Source of the DNA: Natrinema sp. SYSU A 869 | Lineage (GTDB): Archaea; Halobacteriota; Halobacteria; Halobacteriales; Natrialbaceae | DNA: 64,000 bases | Reading direction: 5' to 3' | Assembly: GCF_019879105.1 (NCBI RefSeq) | Contig: NZ_CP082248.1 | Location: 744,001-808,000 of the forward strand | In this document: positions 26,075-35,253 of the stretch, piece by piece | Position numbering within the stretch: the stretch's first letter is position 1 | Layout: every line of letters starts with the position of its first letter | Notes under the pieces: model-generated | What the model saw: only the letters and a program-made list of their open reading frames with translations | The model's database searches: none | What the model was told of the DNA's origin: nothing | Made by a program: the position numbers and the translations under genes

Positions 26075-26084
26075 TATTTATAAT
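26075..26084 (+). promoter_or_regulatory. TATA-like box for the GlcD-type oxidase gene
   Basis: TATTTATAAT centred 28 bp before ATG 26108, the spacing for leaderless transcription. It favours MAVEKPLDD over the ATG three codons upstream. The surrounding 180 bp are AT-rich and divergent to the dead malic-enzyme gene. Confidence 0.5.
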
Positions 26085-26107
26085 GATCGATGTTGTAAAT
26101 GTATACA

Positions 26108-29098
26108 ATGGCCGTTGAAAAGCCGCTAGATGACCTGAGTAGTTACGAGGAGTTCCGAAACACGCTCGATCACGACTACAGCGACGTAAGCGAGTACACA
26201 GAACTCGCGGCGGATCTTCGGTCAGCCGTCGAGGGGGAGGTGCGCTTCAACGAATACGCACAGGTGTTGTATGCAACCGATGGCAGTATTTATCAAGCTC
26301 GACCTGCGGGCGCCGTTCTCCCTCGCAACGCTGAAGACGTACAGAACGCCGCTCGTGTTGCGGCCGAACACAACGTTCCGATCATGGCACGCGGGGCCGG
26401 TTCGTCGCTGGGCGGACAGACGGTCGGACCTGGCTGTGTCGTCCTCGACATGACCACGTATATGGACGATATTCTCGAGGTCGACGTCGACCGGCAACGT
26501 GCGCGCGTCCAACCGGGAGTCGTCCAAGACGACTTCGACGACCACGCCGAACAGTACGGGCTCAAGTTCGCCCCCGATCCCGCGTCGTCGAATCGCGCGA
26601 CGATCGGAGGTGGAATCGGGAACAACTCGACCGGAGCCCACTCGGTTCGGTACGGCATCACCGACGCCTACACGGAGGAGCTAGAAGTCGTCCTCGCCGA
26701 CGGCTCGCACATTCGTACTCGCGAGGTCGTACTCGACTCCGAGGAGTGGGACGAGATCGTCTCGACGGAGGATCAAGAGGCCGCGATTTACCGAACCGTT
26801 CGCTCGCTGGTCGAGGAGAACGCCGACGAAATCGAGGAGCGATACTCGGATCTCAAGCGTAACGTCTCGGGATACAATCTCGACAGGGTGATCTACGAAA
26901 ACGAGGATGGCGAGGAGGTCATCAACCTCTCGAAGCTGTTCGTCGGCGCCGAATCCACCCTCGGCGTCGTCGTCGAAGCCGAGATCAGTCTCGTGTCGCT
27001 TCCCGAGGAGACGGCGCTCGTCCTCTACTGTTTCGAGGATCTCATCGACGCGCTCGAGGCGGTCCCCGAAGCCCTCGAGTTCGATCCCAGTGCGGTCGAG
27101 CTGATGGACAGCGAAGTGTTCAGGCTCGCACGGGGATCGGAGCAGTTCTCCCGCTACGAGGAGCCGATCCCCGACGGGACGAACGCGGCGCTGATGCTCG
27201 AGTTCGATTCCGAACTCTTCGACGACCTCGAGGAGCCGATCGGTCGGACGAACGCCCACTTCGTCGACGAGGGCGACGCCTTCGAAGCCCTCGAGGCGTA
27301 CACAGAAGAGGATCAAACGAAGCTCTGGAAGCTCCGCAAGGCAGCCATTCCGCTGTTGATGAGCCTCGAAGGCGATCCGAAACCGTACCCGTTCATCGAG
27401 GACGCCACCGTTCCGCCGGAGGAGCTCGCCGAGTACGTCCAGAAGTTCATGGACGTCCTCGAGGACCACGATACCTCCGCCGCCTACTTCGCTCACGCGG
27501 GTAGCGGGACCCTGCACATCCGGCCCATCCTCAACCTGAAAGACGACGAGGGGATTCAGAAGATGCAGTCGATCACCGAGGACGTGACCGACCTCGTCCT
27601 CGAACACAACGGATCGTTCTCCGGCGAACACGGCGACGGGCTCGCGCGGACGGCGTTCAATCCGAAGATGTACGGCGACGACCTCTGGGAGGCGTTCAAG
27701 GAGGTCAAGTCCGTCTTCGACCCCGACTGGCGTATGAATCCGGGGAAGGTCGTCTACACCGACGAGAACCCGACAGATATGCGCGACAACCTGCGGTACG
27801 GGGACAGCTACTCGTCAATCGAGCCCCAGACGAAACTCGACTTCTCCGACGAGGGCGGGTTCTCGCAGTTGGTGGAACTGTGTAACGGCTGTGGGACCTG
27901 CCGACAGACCGACGACGTGATGTGCCCGACCTACCGCGGGATGAAAGACGAAATCGCGACGACACGCGGCCGTGCGAACATGCTCCGTGCGGCTATCTCG
28001 GGCGAGATCCCCGAGGAAGAGATGTACTCCGAGCGCTTCCAGGAGGAAGTGCTCGATCTCTGCGTCGGTTGCAAGGGGTGCAAGAGCGACTGTCCAACCG
28101 GCGTCGACCTGGCGAAGCTCAAAGCGGAAACCAAGCACCAGTACCACGACCGCGAGGGAATCGGGCTGCGAGAGCGACTGTTCGGCAACATCGATACCGT
28201 CTCGAAGATCGGGAGCAAACTCGCACCGCTCGCGAACGCTGGACAGAAGCTGCCGGGAAGCCGCGTCGTGATGGAAAAAGTCGCCGGCATCGCCCCCGAG
28301 CGGACGCTTCCCTCGTTCGAGAGCGAATCGCTTCAGGAGTGGTTCGCCCAGCGCGGATCGCGGGTGAGTCCGGAGGAGGCAGATCGGAAGGTGCTGCTGT
28401 TCCCCGACACCTACACGAACTACAACCACACTCGCCCTGGAAAAGCCGCCGTGCGCGTACTCGAGTCGGCGGGCGTCCACGTCGAGATCCCCGACGACGT
28501 CGCCCCGAGCGGCCGCGCAGCGTTCTCAGTGGGAATGCTCGACGAGGCTGAAGAGCGCGCGCAACGGAACATCGAGCTGTTCACCGAATACATCGAAGAC
28601 GGCTACGAGATCATCGCCGTCGAACCGTCCGACGCGGTGGTGTTCCAGGACGAGTATCTCGACTTGGTGAACACGCCGGCGGCGGAAACGGTGGCAGCTC
28701 ACGCCTATGGCGTCAGCGAGTACATGGACGCGTACCGACTCGTCGAACAGCTTCCCCTCGACGAGACGGACGAAACCCTCGCGTACCACGGCCACTGCCA
28801 CCAGAAATCGACCGGCAAGGACCACCACGCCGTCGGCGTGCTCCGTCGCGCCGGCTACGCGGTCGACCCCATCGAGTCCACCTGCTGCGGGATGGCCGGC
28901 TCGTTCGGCTACGAGGCCGAGCACTACGATCTCTCGAAGTCGATCGGCGAGCGCCTTTACGAGAAGCTCGACGAGAGCGACGGGACGCCGGTCGCGCCCG
29001 GCGCGTCCTGCCGGAGTCAGATCAACGATCGCGAGACGCGAGACGAGAAGCCGCCGCACCTGATCGAGAAGGTGAACGAGCTGCTCACGTCCTCGTAG
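26108..29098 (+). CDS. FAD-binding oxidase fused to iron-sulfur/CCG domain (D-lactate/glycolate dehydrogenase type)
   Basis: A 996-residue protein combining a GlcD-like flavoprotein with a GlpC/LutA-like electron-transfer module. It probably oxidises D-lactate, glycolate or a similar 2-hydroxy acid and passes electrons to the respiratory chain. Domains: PCMH FAD-binding (about 40-290, with RGAGSSLGGQTVG and GGGIGNNSTG), FAD-oxidase C-terminal (about 300-550, ending GEHGDGLARTAFNPKMYG), two 4Fe-4S motifs CNGCGTCRQTDDVMC and CVGCKGCKSDCPTG (about 590-670), and a CCG domain with CCGMAGSFGYEAEHY (about 925). It converges with lutB and precedes a lactate permease. A truncated paralogue is at 36977. 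Confidence 0.9.
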   Translation: MAVEKPLDDLSSYEEFRNTLDHDYSDVSEYTELAADLRSAVEGEVRFNEYAQVLYATDGSIYQARPAGAVLPRNAEDVQNAARVAAEHNVPIMARGAGSSLGGQTVGPGCVVLDMTTYMDDILEVDVDRQRARVQPGVVQDDFDDHAEQYGLKFAPDPASSNRATIGGGIGNNSTGAHSVRYGITDAYTEELEVVLADGSHIRTREVVLDSEEWDEIVSTEDQEAAIYRTVRSLVEENADEIEERYSDLKRNVSGYNLDRVIYENEDGEEVINLSKLFVGAESTLGVVVEAEISLVSLPEETALVLYCFEDLIDALEAVPEALEFDPSAVELMDSEVFRLARGSEQFSRYEEPIPDGTNAALMLEFDSELFDDLEEPIGRTNAHFVDEGDAFEALEAYTEEDQTKLWKLRKAAIPLLMSLEGDPKPYPFIEDATVPPEELAEYVQKFMDVLEDHDTSAAYFAHAGSGTLHIRPILNLKDDEGIQKMQSITEDVTDLVLEHNGSFSGEHGDGLARTAFNPKMYGDDLWEAFKEVKSVFDPDWRMNPGKVVYTDENPTDMRDNLRYGDSYSSIEPQTKLDFSDEGGFSQLVELCNGCGTCRQTDDVMCPTYRGMKDEIATTRGRANMLRAAISGEIPEEEMYSERFQEEVLDLCVGCKGCKSDCPTGVDLAKLKAETKHQYHDREGIGLRERLFGNIDTVSKIGSKLAPLANAGQKLPGSRVVMEKVAGIAPERTLPSFESESLQEWFAQRGSRVSPEEADRKVLLFPDTYTNYNHTRPGKAAVRVLESAGVHVEIPDDVAPSGRAAFSVGMLDEAEERAQRNIELFTEYIEDGYEIIAVEPSDAVVFQDEYLDLVNTPAAETVAAHAYGVSEYMDAYRLVEQLPLDETDETLAYHGHCHQKSTGKDHHAVGVLRRAGYAVDPIESTCCGMAGSFGYEAEHYDLSKSIGERLYEKLDESDGTPVAPGASCRSQINDRETRDEKPPHLIEKVNELLTSS

Positions 29099-29203
29099 TC
29101 GCGTTCCCGATTCCGGAATCGATTCGGGTGATTGGGGTTTGGATGCGTGGTGGCGGAATTTTTCGGTAGAAAGCGTCGAAACCCGGAACGGCACTAGTCC
29201 TCG

Positions 29204-31429
29204 TTAGCGGTCGATCCGTCGCCGTGGGTCGAGTAGCTCCACCGGGTGAACCGCATCGCGGTCGAGCAGTGAACCGAGCTGGTCCTCACAGGAGGTCCCG
29301 CTGGCGACGACGATCCGGTCCTGCGCCTCGGGCTCGGTGAATTGCTCGCGGAGGCGGTCACCGACGTCCATGCTTAGCTCGTAGTATTCGGACTTGTACC
29401 CGAAGCTCCCGGCCATTCCACAGCACTCGACGTCGCTCTCGAGGACGTCGTATCCCACTTCCTCGAGCACGGTCGTCGTGTACGGTTCGAGTCCGAGGGT
29501 CCGCTGCTGGCAGTGGGAGTGATAGGCGATTTCTGCGTCGCCGGTCGGGAGCGTGTCCGCGTCTGCCCCGTTTTCGAGGCAGCCGTAGACGTACTCGAGT
29601 ATCTCGTAGCTACCGTCGCGCAGGCGTTCGAACGACGCCTCCGGCAACAACTTCTCGTACTCCCGGTGGAACATCGCGAGGTCCGACGGCTCGATGACAA
29701 CCACGTCGCGGTCCGCATCGAGGTGTTCGACGAAGGAAGCGTAGACCCGACTGGCTCGCTCGTCTGCAGTGTCGATCATCCCCTGTGAGAGCGGGGCTCG
29801 ACCGCTCTCGGCCACGTCAGGGATACGAACGTGAACGTTCAGGCGCTCAAGGACGCGAACGGTTGCTTTGCCGCGGTCGACATCGATGTGGTTGGTGTAG
29901 GTGTCGGGGTAGAGGACAACCTCCCGATCCGCGTCGGCCGCGTCGATCCGCGGACCCCGCTCTTCGTACCAGTCTCGAAGCGTCTCGCGCTGGAACGTCG
30001 GAAGTTCGCGCCGGCCGTCGACGCCGGCGATTCGCTCGAGCATCTTTCTGGCTGGTCGAGAGGAGGCGAGCCAGTTGGAGACGGGTGCGGTGGCGCTCCC
30101 GAGTTTCGCGAGCGTCTCGTAGTTGCCGAACAGCCGTTTTTGGAGATCGATCCCGCCCGACTCTTCGTCCGGGACGAGTTCCTCATAGAGGAAATTGAAC
30201 TGCCCTTCCTCGGCTTCGCCGTTGAGCCGGTCTCGAACGACGGTGTTGATCCAGGGAATGTCGATCTCGACTGGGCATGCATCGACACAGCGCGAACAGC
30301 CCGTACAGAAATCGTTGAATTCGGCTGCGCTGTCGTAGCCGTGGACGCCGGCTTCCCACCCCGTCGCGATGCCGCCGGAATAGGTTTCGCCGCCGAACGC
30401 GTGGCCCCCGACTGACTGGAAGTTTGCACACGAGTTCGCACACGCCGAACACCGGATGCAGTACAGCGTCTCCCGGAGCTGGTCGTCCTCGCGCATCTCC
30501 ATCCGACCGTTATCGATCAACACGAGGTGGAACTCGCGGTCGTCGTCGCGGTCCGCGAAGGCGACGTCCGGTTCCTCGAAGTCCACGACGGGCGACTCGA
30601 CGGGCGGTGTCAGCAGCGAAATGTAGGACGTGATGTCTTGGCCCGTTCCCGAGCGACCGATCAGTTCGATGAACGGCGAGAGATCCTCGACGCTAGGAAC
30701 GATCTTCTCGACGCCCGCAACGGCGACGTGCGTGTCCGGGACGACGGCGGTCTTCCGGGCGTTGCCCTCGCTCGTGACGAGTGCCATCGTCCCCGAGTCC
30801 GCAGTGATGAAGTTCGCGCCTGTCATCCCAATGTCCGCCTCCCGGATGAGCCCACCTAACTCCTCGCGGGCGAACGCCGTCAGCTCCTCGGCGGTCTCGA
30901 GCGGTTCGTCCGGGTCGAACTGCTCGTTGAACAGCCGGGCGATGTCCGCCTCTGACCTGTGGATCGCGGGCGCGACGATGTGTGACGGTGCTTCGTCGGC
31001 TACCTGCAGTACCCACTCGCCGAGATCGGTCTCGACGACGTCGACGCCGTCCCCTTCGAGCGCCTCGTTGACCTCCAGTTCCTCGCTGGTCATCGACTTC
31101 GATTTGACGAGCCGGTTGGCGTCCCGCTCGCGCGCGACCTCCCTGATATACCGGTTGGCGTCGGCGGCATCGTCGGCGAGGTAGACCGTTCCCCCGTTCC
31201 CCTCGACAGTCGCGGTCAGTTCGTCGATCAGGTCCGGCAATCGCTCGATGGCTGTTTTCTTGATCGCGCGCGCCTCGGATTTGAGCGACTCGTAGTCCTC
31301 GAGGTCGGCCACCGACTCGTATCGTCCCTGATTGAATCCCAGCGTGTTCTCCTCGACTGCCTCCCCCTCCGTCTCGAGTAGATGACGAATGTGGGCTGCT
31401 TTCGAACGGCGAGTGTCTGAGTCACTCAT
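29204..31429 (-). CDS. lutB: LutB-like iron-sulfur L-lactate oxidation protein with CCG domain
   Basis: A 741-residue protein from ATG 31429 (MSDSDTRRSKAAHIRHLL). The N-terminal LUD domain (about 60-300) includes NFITADSGTMALVTSEGNAR. Two cysteine clusters, CIRCSACANSCANF and CTGCSRCVDACPVEID (about 360-430), bind 4Fe-4S centres. A C-terminal CCG-type domain carries CCGMAGSFGYKSEYYELS. It is longer than bacterial LutB because a LutA-like cysteine-rich domain is fused at the end. Function: electron transfer in lactate oxidation to pyruvate, with LutC. Its start overlaps the lutC stop by 8 bases, indicating translational coupling. A continuous 928-codon frame joining lutC to lutB exists only because of a one-base deletion in lutC. 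Confidence 0.88.
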   Translation of the reverse strand: MSDSDTRRSKAAHIRHLLETEGEAVEENTLGFNQGRYESVADLEDYESLKSEARAIKKTAIERLPDLIDELTATVEGNGGTVYLADDAADANRYIREVARERDANRLVKSKSMTSEELEVNEALEGDGVDVVETDLGEWVLQVADEAPSHIVAPAIHRSEADIARLFNEQFDPDEPLETAEELTAFAREELGGLIREADIGMTGANFITADSGTMALVTSEGNARKTAVVPDTHVAVAGVEKIVPSVEDLSPFIELIGRSGTGQDITSYISLLTPPVESPVVDFEEPDVAFADRDDDREFHLVLIDNGRMEMREDDQLRETLYCIRCSACANSCANFQSVGGHAFGGETYSGGIATGWEAGVHGYDSAAEFNDFCTGCSRCVDACPVEIDIPWINTVVRDRLNGEAEEGQFNFLYEELVPDEESGGIDLQKRLFGNYETLAKLGSATAPVSNWLASSRPARKMLERIAGVDGRRELPTFQRETLRDWYEERGPRIDAADADREVVLYPDTYTNHIDVDRGKATVRVLERLNVHVRIPDVAESGRAPLSQGMIDTADERASRVYASFVEHLDADRDVVVIEPSDLAMFHREYEKLLPEASFERLRDGSYEILEYVYGCLENGADADTLPTGDAEIAYHSHCQQRTLGLEPYTTTVLEEVGYDVLESDVECCGMAGSFGYKSEYYELSMDVGDRLREQFTEPEAQDRIVVASGTSCEDQLGSLLDRDAVHPVELLDPRRRIDR

Positions 31430-31990
31430 CGGACTCACCGTCCGCGAGCAGGACGACGTGGACCGCTTTCGGACCGTGAGCGCCCCGAACGAGCGACCCA
31501 TGTCGGCGGTGGCACTCGGTCCCGTCGCGACGATTGCACTTCCTCCGTCGCGCAACGCCGGGCCGAGTCGATTGATCGCCGTCGGCATATCCGAGACGAG
31601 ATCCGATTCTCGAAGGATCGGAACGTGTAGATCCGGAAAGAGGCTGACCTGTTCGCTCCCGTCCGGCTTCGCGGGCAAGACGACGCTGCCGTACTCCGCG
31701 ATACCGAGCGAGGCCGCCGTAACGCTCGTACTCGCCGCCTCGAGCGTTGCCGGCGTCGGCGAGTCATCGATCCAGTCGGGGAGGGACGCCTCCTCGAAGG
31801 GAAGCGACGTCCCGATGACCGGCTCGCTAACGATCGACTCGAGCGTGGACTCGAGGCCATCTGAGTCGCTGTGAGTCACAGGCACGTCGAGATCAGCGAG
31901 TGATACCTCGAATCGATCCCGGTTGATCACTGTGTCGGCGGTCATATTCGATGCTTCGAGGCCGGCCATTTCACTGTTCTGTTCGTTCAC
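31422..31990 (-). pseudogene. lutC: LutC-like LUD-domain protein gene with one frameshift
   Basis: LutC partner of LutB. From ATG 31990 (or ATG 31945, MTADTVINRDRF) the text runs RFEVSLADLDVPV, TAASLGIAEYGSVVLPA and GGSAIVATGPSATADMG. It then needs one extra G in the GGG near 31500 to continue as SLVRGAHGPKAVHVVLLADG ESDE and stop at TGA 31422-31424. Without it the ribosome would stay in a frame that enters lutB. The repaired length is about 190 residues, normal for LutC. The clean family ending in the second frame makes a sequencing or recent single-base error the likely explanation. Confidence 0.78.
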
Positions 31991-32132
31991 ACGTCGTCCC
32001 GAGCGAACGTCGATGCTGCAATCAGGTCCGATCGGACTTCACCGGTACTGTATTGCACTGCCGATGGTCACCCTCCAATCAAACGCCCAGTGTACACGAA
32101 TGAAAAAGGCCAATTCATACGTGTGTATTCGA

Positions 32133-32150
32133 AGTACAAACCGGTGTACT
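32133..32150. promoter_or_regulatory. Perfect palindrome, possible operator between lutC and the lactate permease gene
   Basis: AGTACA, six-base spacer AACCGG, TGTACT. It lies 143 bp upstream of ATG 31990 of lutC and 383 bp upstream of lctP, in the divergent 540-bp intergenic region. Dyads of this size are typical of dimeric winged-helix regulators; the HTH protein at 34406 or the IclR protein at 21803 are candidates. This is inference. Confidence 0.35.
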
Positions 32151-32429
32151 GCTGTCGATTGATACCGATATCGCCAGAATTCGGGCACTTTCTAGACACG
32201 ATCCGACCGTGTGGAGGGACGGGCAACAGTGGGCACGATAGACGGCTGTTTTGTCTGCCAGAAGTGTCTACTAGTCAGACAGTGGAGAGAATTATGGGAT
32301 TTATGTTTATTTTAGACCATTATCGCCATATCTGACCACTTAATAGCCATGAAGATAGAATTTTCCAATAATATCTAATCCCATCGGTGTCAATTGGCGA
32401 GCGATGTGTGTTAACGGTCGACAATTATA

Positions 32430-32479
32430 ATACCAAATGATTGATTTCTTACCATGCCAGATTCGGTCCAATATGGCAT
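32430..32479 (+). promoter_or_regulatory. Two-box promoter/operator element shared with the second permease gene
   Basis: ATACCAAAT at 32430-32438 and AATATGGCAT at 32470-32479. The same two sequences occur at 35151-35159 and 35197-35206 before the paralogous permease, 40 and 46 bp apart respectively, with AATTATA just upstream of the first box in both. Conservation of both boxes suggests a basal promoter plus regulator site. Confidence 0.45.
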
Positions 32480-32519
32480 CGGGATAGTGATCGGGTTGTC
32501 AACAATAGAACGTCACGCG

Positions 32520-32529
32520 GGAGGTGATC
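32520..32529 (+). promoter_or_regulatory. Strong Shine-Dalgarno sequence of lctP
   Basis: GGAGGTGATC is a full match to the haloarchaeal 16S anti-Shine-Dalgarno and ends 3 bases before ATG 32533. It rules out GTG 32524, which lies inside it, as the start. Confidence 0.75.
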
Positions 32530-32532
32530 GGA

Positions 32533-34269
32533 ATGGCGACTGCCGTTGAGCTCTTGTTCGCTGCGACACCACTCCTGCTCGCGGGTGTACTTCTCGTCGG
32601 GTTGTTATGGCCGGCAACACGAGCGATGCCGATCGCGTACGTTGCCGCGCTGGCCGTCGGCTATTTCGTCTGGGGCATGCCAACAGACTACCTTATCGCC
32701 GCATCGGCAGCCGGTGCGATGACGGCGATCCAGATCCTCTGGATCGTCTTCGGCGCGTTGCTCCTCCTGTATACACTAATGCAGGCCGGCGCGTTCGATC
32801 GGATCAACCAAGGGTTCGCGACGATCAGCGACGATCGCCGAGTACAGATCATCCTGCTCGGGTTCTTCCTCGCAGCGTTCATCGAGGGAGCGGCTGGCTT
32901 CGGAACGCCAGCTGCAGTCGTCGCACCGCTCCTGTTAGCACTCGGATTCCCGGCTCTTGCCGCCGTGATCGCTGGACTAGTCGGTCACGTCCTCGCCGTC
33001 ACGTACGGTGCGGTCGGGACGCCGATCGTTATCGGCATCCAAGATCCACTCGGATCGACTGAGGCGACGAGTACGGCAATCACCGAGGGCGGATTCACCA
33101 TCGAACAGTATTCCCTCGAGGTCGCGATCTGGGCGGCGACCTACCACACCCTTATCGGATTCGTCATGCCGCTGTTCGCGGTCGGGATGGTCGTCTACTT
33201 CTTCGGCGATACGGAAGAGCGAAGCCTCGAGCCGGCGTGGGAGGTCGCACCGCTGTGCCTGTTCTCCGGGATCTCGTTCGTCATCCCTTACTGGTTATCG
33301 GCACAGATTAGCGCCGAGTTCCCCAGCTTGATAGGCGCGATGGTCGGCGGTGCAATCGTCGTCACCGCGCTGAAGGCCGGATACTTCGTGCCGGACGAAG
33401 AATGGGACTTCCCGGACCGCGAGGAATGGCCCGCACACTGGGTCGGAACGATCGAGCCCGGTCAGGCCAACGCACCCGGCGTTGGCGGCAGCACTGGCGA
33501 CCCAGCCGCGGCCGATGGCGGTGTCGCTTCGGAGAACATGTCCCTTCTCCGCGCCTGGGCGCCGTACATTTTGCTCGTCGTCTTGCTCGTCATCACGCGG
33601 GTCGTCGATCCGCTTCCCTCGGTCCTACAGCAGTTCGGTACTCAGTGGACCAATATCCTCGGAACAGGCCTTAGCGGAGGTGTCGACTGGCTGTACGTTC
33701 CGGGCTTCTGGCTGTTCGTCTGCGCGCTGATCGCGATTCCGCTGTACAACATGTCCGGTCAAGAGATCAAATCCGCGTGGTCGGAAGCGGGGCAGAAGCT
33801 CGTCGCCCCCCTGATCGCGCTCCTGTTCGTCATTGCGATGGTGCAGGTGATGCTCCAGTCCGGTGCTCACGCGGATGGCACTGAGAGTATGATCTTCGTA
33901 TTGGCGCAGGCGACGGCTGACATCGTCGGCCCCGCTTACCCGTTCATCGCTCCGCTCATCGGTGCACTCGGCGCCGCTATGGCCGGCTCGAACACAGTGT
34001 CGAACATTACCTTCGGCGGGTTCCAGTTCGAGGCTGCATCACAGCTCGGACTGCCGACCCAACTCATCGTCGGCGCCCAAGCCGTGGGTGGTGCCATCGG
34101 AAACCTCGTGGCCATCCACAACGTGGTAGCCGCGCTGGCGACGGTCGGCCTCGTCGGCAGCGAGGGGCGAGTCATGCGGTTGAACCTGATCCCGCTCATC
34201 TACTACGCTGTCGGGGTCGGTCTCGTCGCAACCATCTTCAGCTACCTGGTCTTCCCGGGACTCTTCTAA
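32533..34269 (+). CDS. lctP: L-lactate permease
   Basis: Lactate/glycolate transporter of the LctP family, about 578 residues from ATG 32533 with 12 or more transmembrane spans, placed in the cell membrane as a proton or sodium symporter. Family signatures: [20 protein letters not shown] (about 117-136), [26 protein letters not shown], and the C-terminal [18 protein letters not shown] and [18 protein letters not shown] long soluble loop near residues 305-335 contains Gly/Asp-rich sequence. Divergent lutC-lutB and the GlcD-type oxidase make this a lactate or glycolate uptake gene. A decayed paralogue lies at 35254. Confidence 0.93.
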   Translation: MATAVELLFAATPLLLAGVLLVGLLWPATRAMPIAYVAALAVGYFVWGMPTDYLIAASAAGAMTAIQILWIVFGALLLLYTLMQAGAFDRINQGFATISDDRRVQIILLGFFLAAFIEGAAGFGTPAAVVAPLLLALGFPALAAVIAGLVGHVLAVTYGAVGTPIVIGIQDPLGSTEATSTAITEGGFTIEQYSLEVAIWAATYHTLIGFVMPLFAVGMVVYFFGDTEERSLEPAWEVAPLCLFSGISFVIPYWLSAQISAEFPSLIGAMVGGAIVVTALKAGYFVPDEEWDFPDREEWPAHWVGTIEPGQANAPGVGGSTGDPAAADGGVASENMSLLRAWAPYILLVVLLVITRVVDPLPSVLQQFGTQWTNILGTGLSGGVDWLYVPGFWLFVCALIAIPLYNMSGQEIKSAWSEAGQKLVAPLIALLFVIAMVQVMLQSGAHADGTESMIFVLAQATADIVGPAYPFIAPLIGALGAAMAGSNTVSNITFGGFQFEAASQLGLPTQLIVGAQAVGGAIGNLVAIHNVVAALATVGLVGSEGRVMRLNLIPLIYYAVGVGLVATIFSYLVFPGLF

Positions 34270-34405
34270 TCTAGTCTGAGCCGGGTTTTCCGTTCTCGAG
34301 TCGAGAATGGTTATTTCCGCGCGGATAGATCTGTTCTCACCCGAATGAGTCAACCGTTCCTCCGATCTCCCGTCGCAGGATTGGACTACGATGCTGCAGC
34401 TTGGC

Positions 34406-34999
34406 TCAGCCGAGGGTTGGTTTGAATCGATCGCTACCGAGGAAGGTCCAGATGTTACCCCGCTCTTCCAGTGGATCCACTCCCGGGAGGTCTTTCAGCG
34501 CAGGCTGGATCGCGTTCCACCATCCCTCTTCCGTCTCGAATTCGGCGGGGTAATCCGGGTACACGTTCTCGAGGAAGTCGGACTTGCGCGCACTGGGATT
34601 GGTGATGAGATAGTCGTACGCTGCGAGCAGTGCATCTCGCCTCGCTTCGAGAGTCGAACCCGATCCGGGCAGATCGATCTCATCCATCGCATCCTGTATC
34701 GGGTGCGGTGAAGCCTCCAGATCGCTTCTGCTCGACGCGGGTTCGGTTCCCGTTTCGATCGGCACCCACCAGACCCGTCCGCTCGCACCGATCTTTCGCG
34801 TCTCGAGGATTCCCTCGTCAACGAGTGTATTCAGCTTGTTGTGTGCCGTTCGGCGGGAACAGTCCAACGATTCTATGATGTCGTCTGCGGTGAGAGGGCG
34901 GCCGAAATCGTCCCGTTCTTCGAATACTTCTCGAGCGGCTTTCGCTGGGATACGATCGGCGTACTGACCGTGGCTGTTTCGCTCTCGGTCGTTCCCCAT
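34406..34999 (-). CDS. Winged-helix transcriptional regulator
   Basis: About 197 residues from ATG 34999 (MGNDRERNSHGQYADRIPAK); an ATG 39 bases upstream is possible. The N-terminal winged helix (about residues 20-85) reads VFEERDDFGRPLTADDIIES, then CSRRTAHNKLNTLVDEGILE and RKIGASGRVWWVP. The C-terminal half, with EARRDALLAAYDYLITNPSA and FLENVYPDYPAEFETEEGWW, has no domain I recognise. It lies between the two lactate permease genes and is divergent from the second, so it probably regulates one or both, perhaps at the shared promoter boxes. Confidence 0.75.
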   Translation of the reverse strand: MGNDRERNSHGQYADRIPAKAAREVFEERDDFGRPLTADDIIESLDCSRRTAHNKLNTLVDEGILETRKIGASGRVWWVPIETGTEPASSRSDLEASPHPIQDAMDEIDLPGSGSTLEARRDALLAAYDYLITNPSARKSDFLENVYPDYPAEFETEEGWWNAIQPALKDLPGVDPLEERGNIWTFLGSDRFKPTLG

Positions 35000-35159
35000 A
35001 TGACATACCATTACACACAACTGCAAATACCTTTGCACTTGACTGTCTCCACTCCCGACGTAACCCTCTCGTTCTGAAAACGAATCTCCGAGCAGAACTC
35101 CGCCGAGCCTTCTGACGCAACAAAGCGTGTTAATTTCCAGAAATTATATTATACCAAAT

Positions 35160-35182
35160 TAACCCAAATTATATCTGGGTTA
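35160..35182. promoter_or_regulatory. Perfect palindrome upstream of the second permease gene
   Basis: TAACCCA, nine-base spacer AATTATATC, TGGGTTA. It sits between the ATACCAAAT box (35151-35159) and the AATATGGCAT box (35197-35206), and 161 bp upstream of the divergent regulator start. It is a good candidate operator for that winged-helix protein. The equivalent spot before lctP lacks it. Confidence 0.45.
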
Positions 35183-35253
35183 TTTTCCCAAGGTATAATA
35201 TGGCATGATCGCACCAAGGGAGGAACAATGCGGAGGTCCCCGGGGAACAGTCA

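Larger units (their letters stand above)
31991..32519. other. Divergent regulatory region lutC / lctP
   Basis: No gene. It contains the AGTACA/TGTACT palindrome at 32133-32150, an AT-rich section from about 32290 to 32440, the box ATACCAAAT at 32430-32438, and AATATGGCAT at 32470-32479, the last forming an inverted repeat with ATGCCA at 32454-32459. The last two boxes recur before the second permease gene. Confidence 0.5.

Noticed and set aside
26222-29194. Long antisense open frames opposite the GlcD-type oxidase
   Set aside because: GC-rich haloarchaeal coding DNA gives long open frames opposite real genes; no family features or promoters.
29204-31990. A single 928-residue LutC-LutB fusion protein
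   Set aside because: The join contains non-family sequence, and one added G gives normal overlapping lutC and lutB genes.
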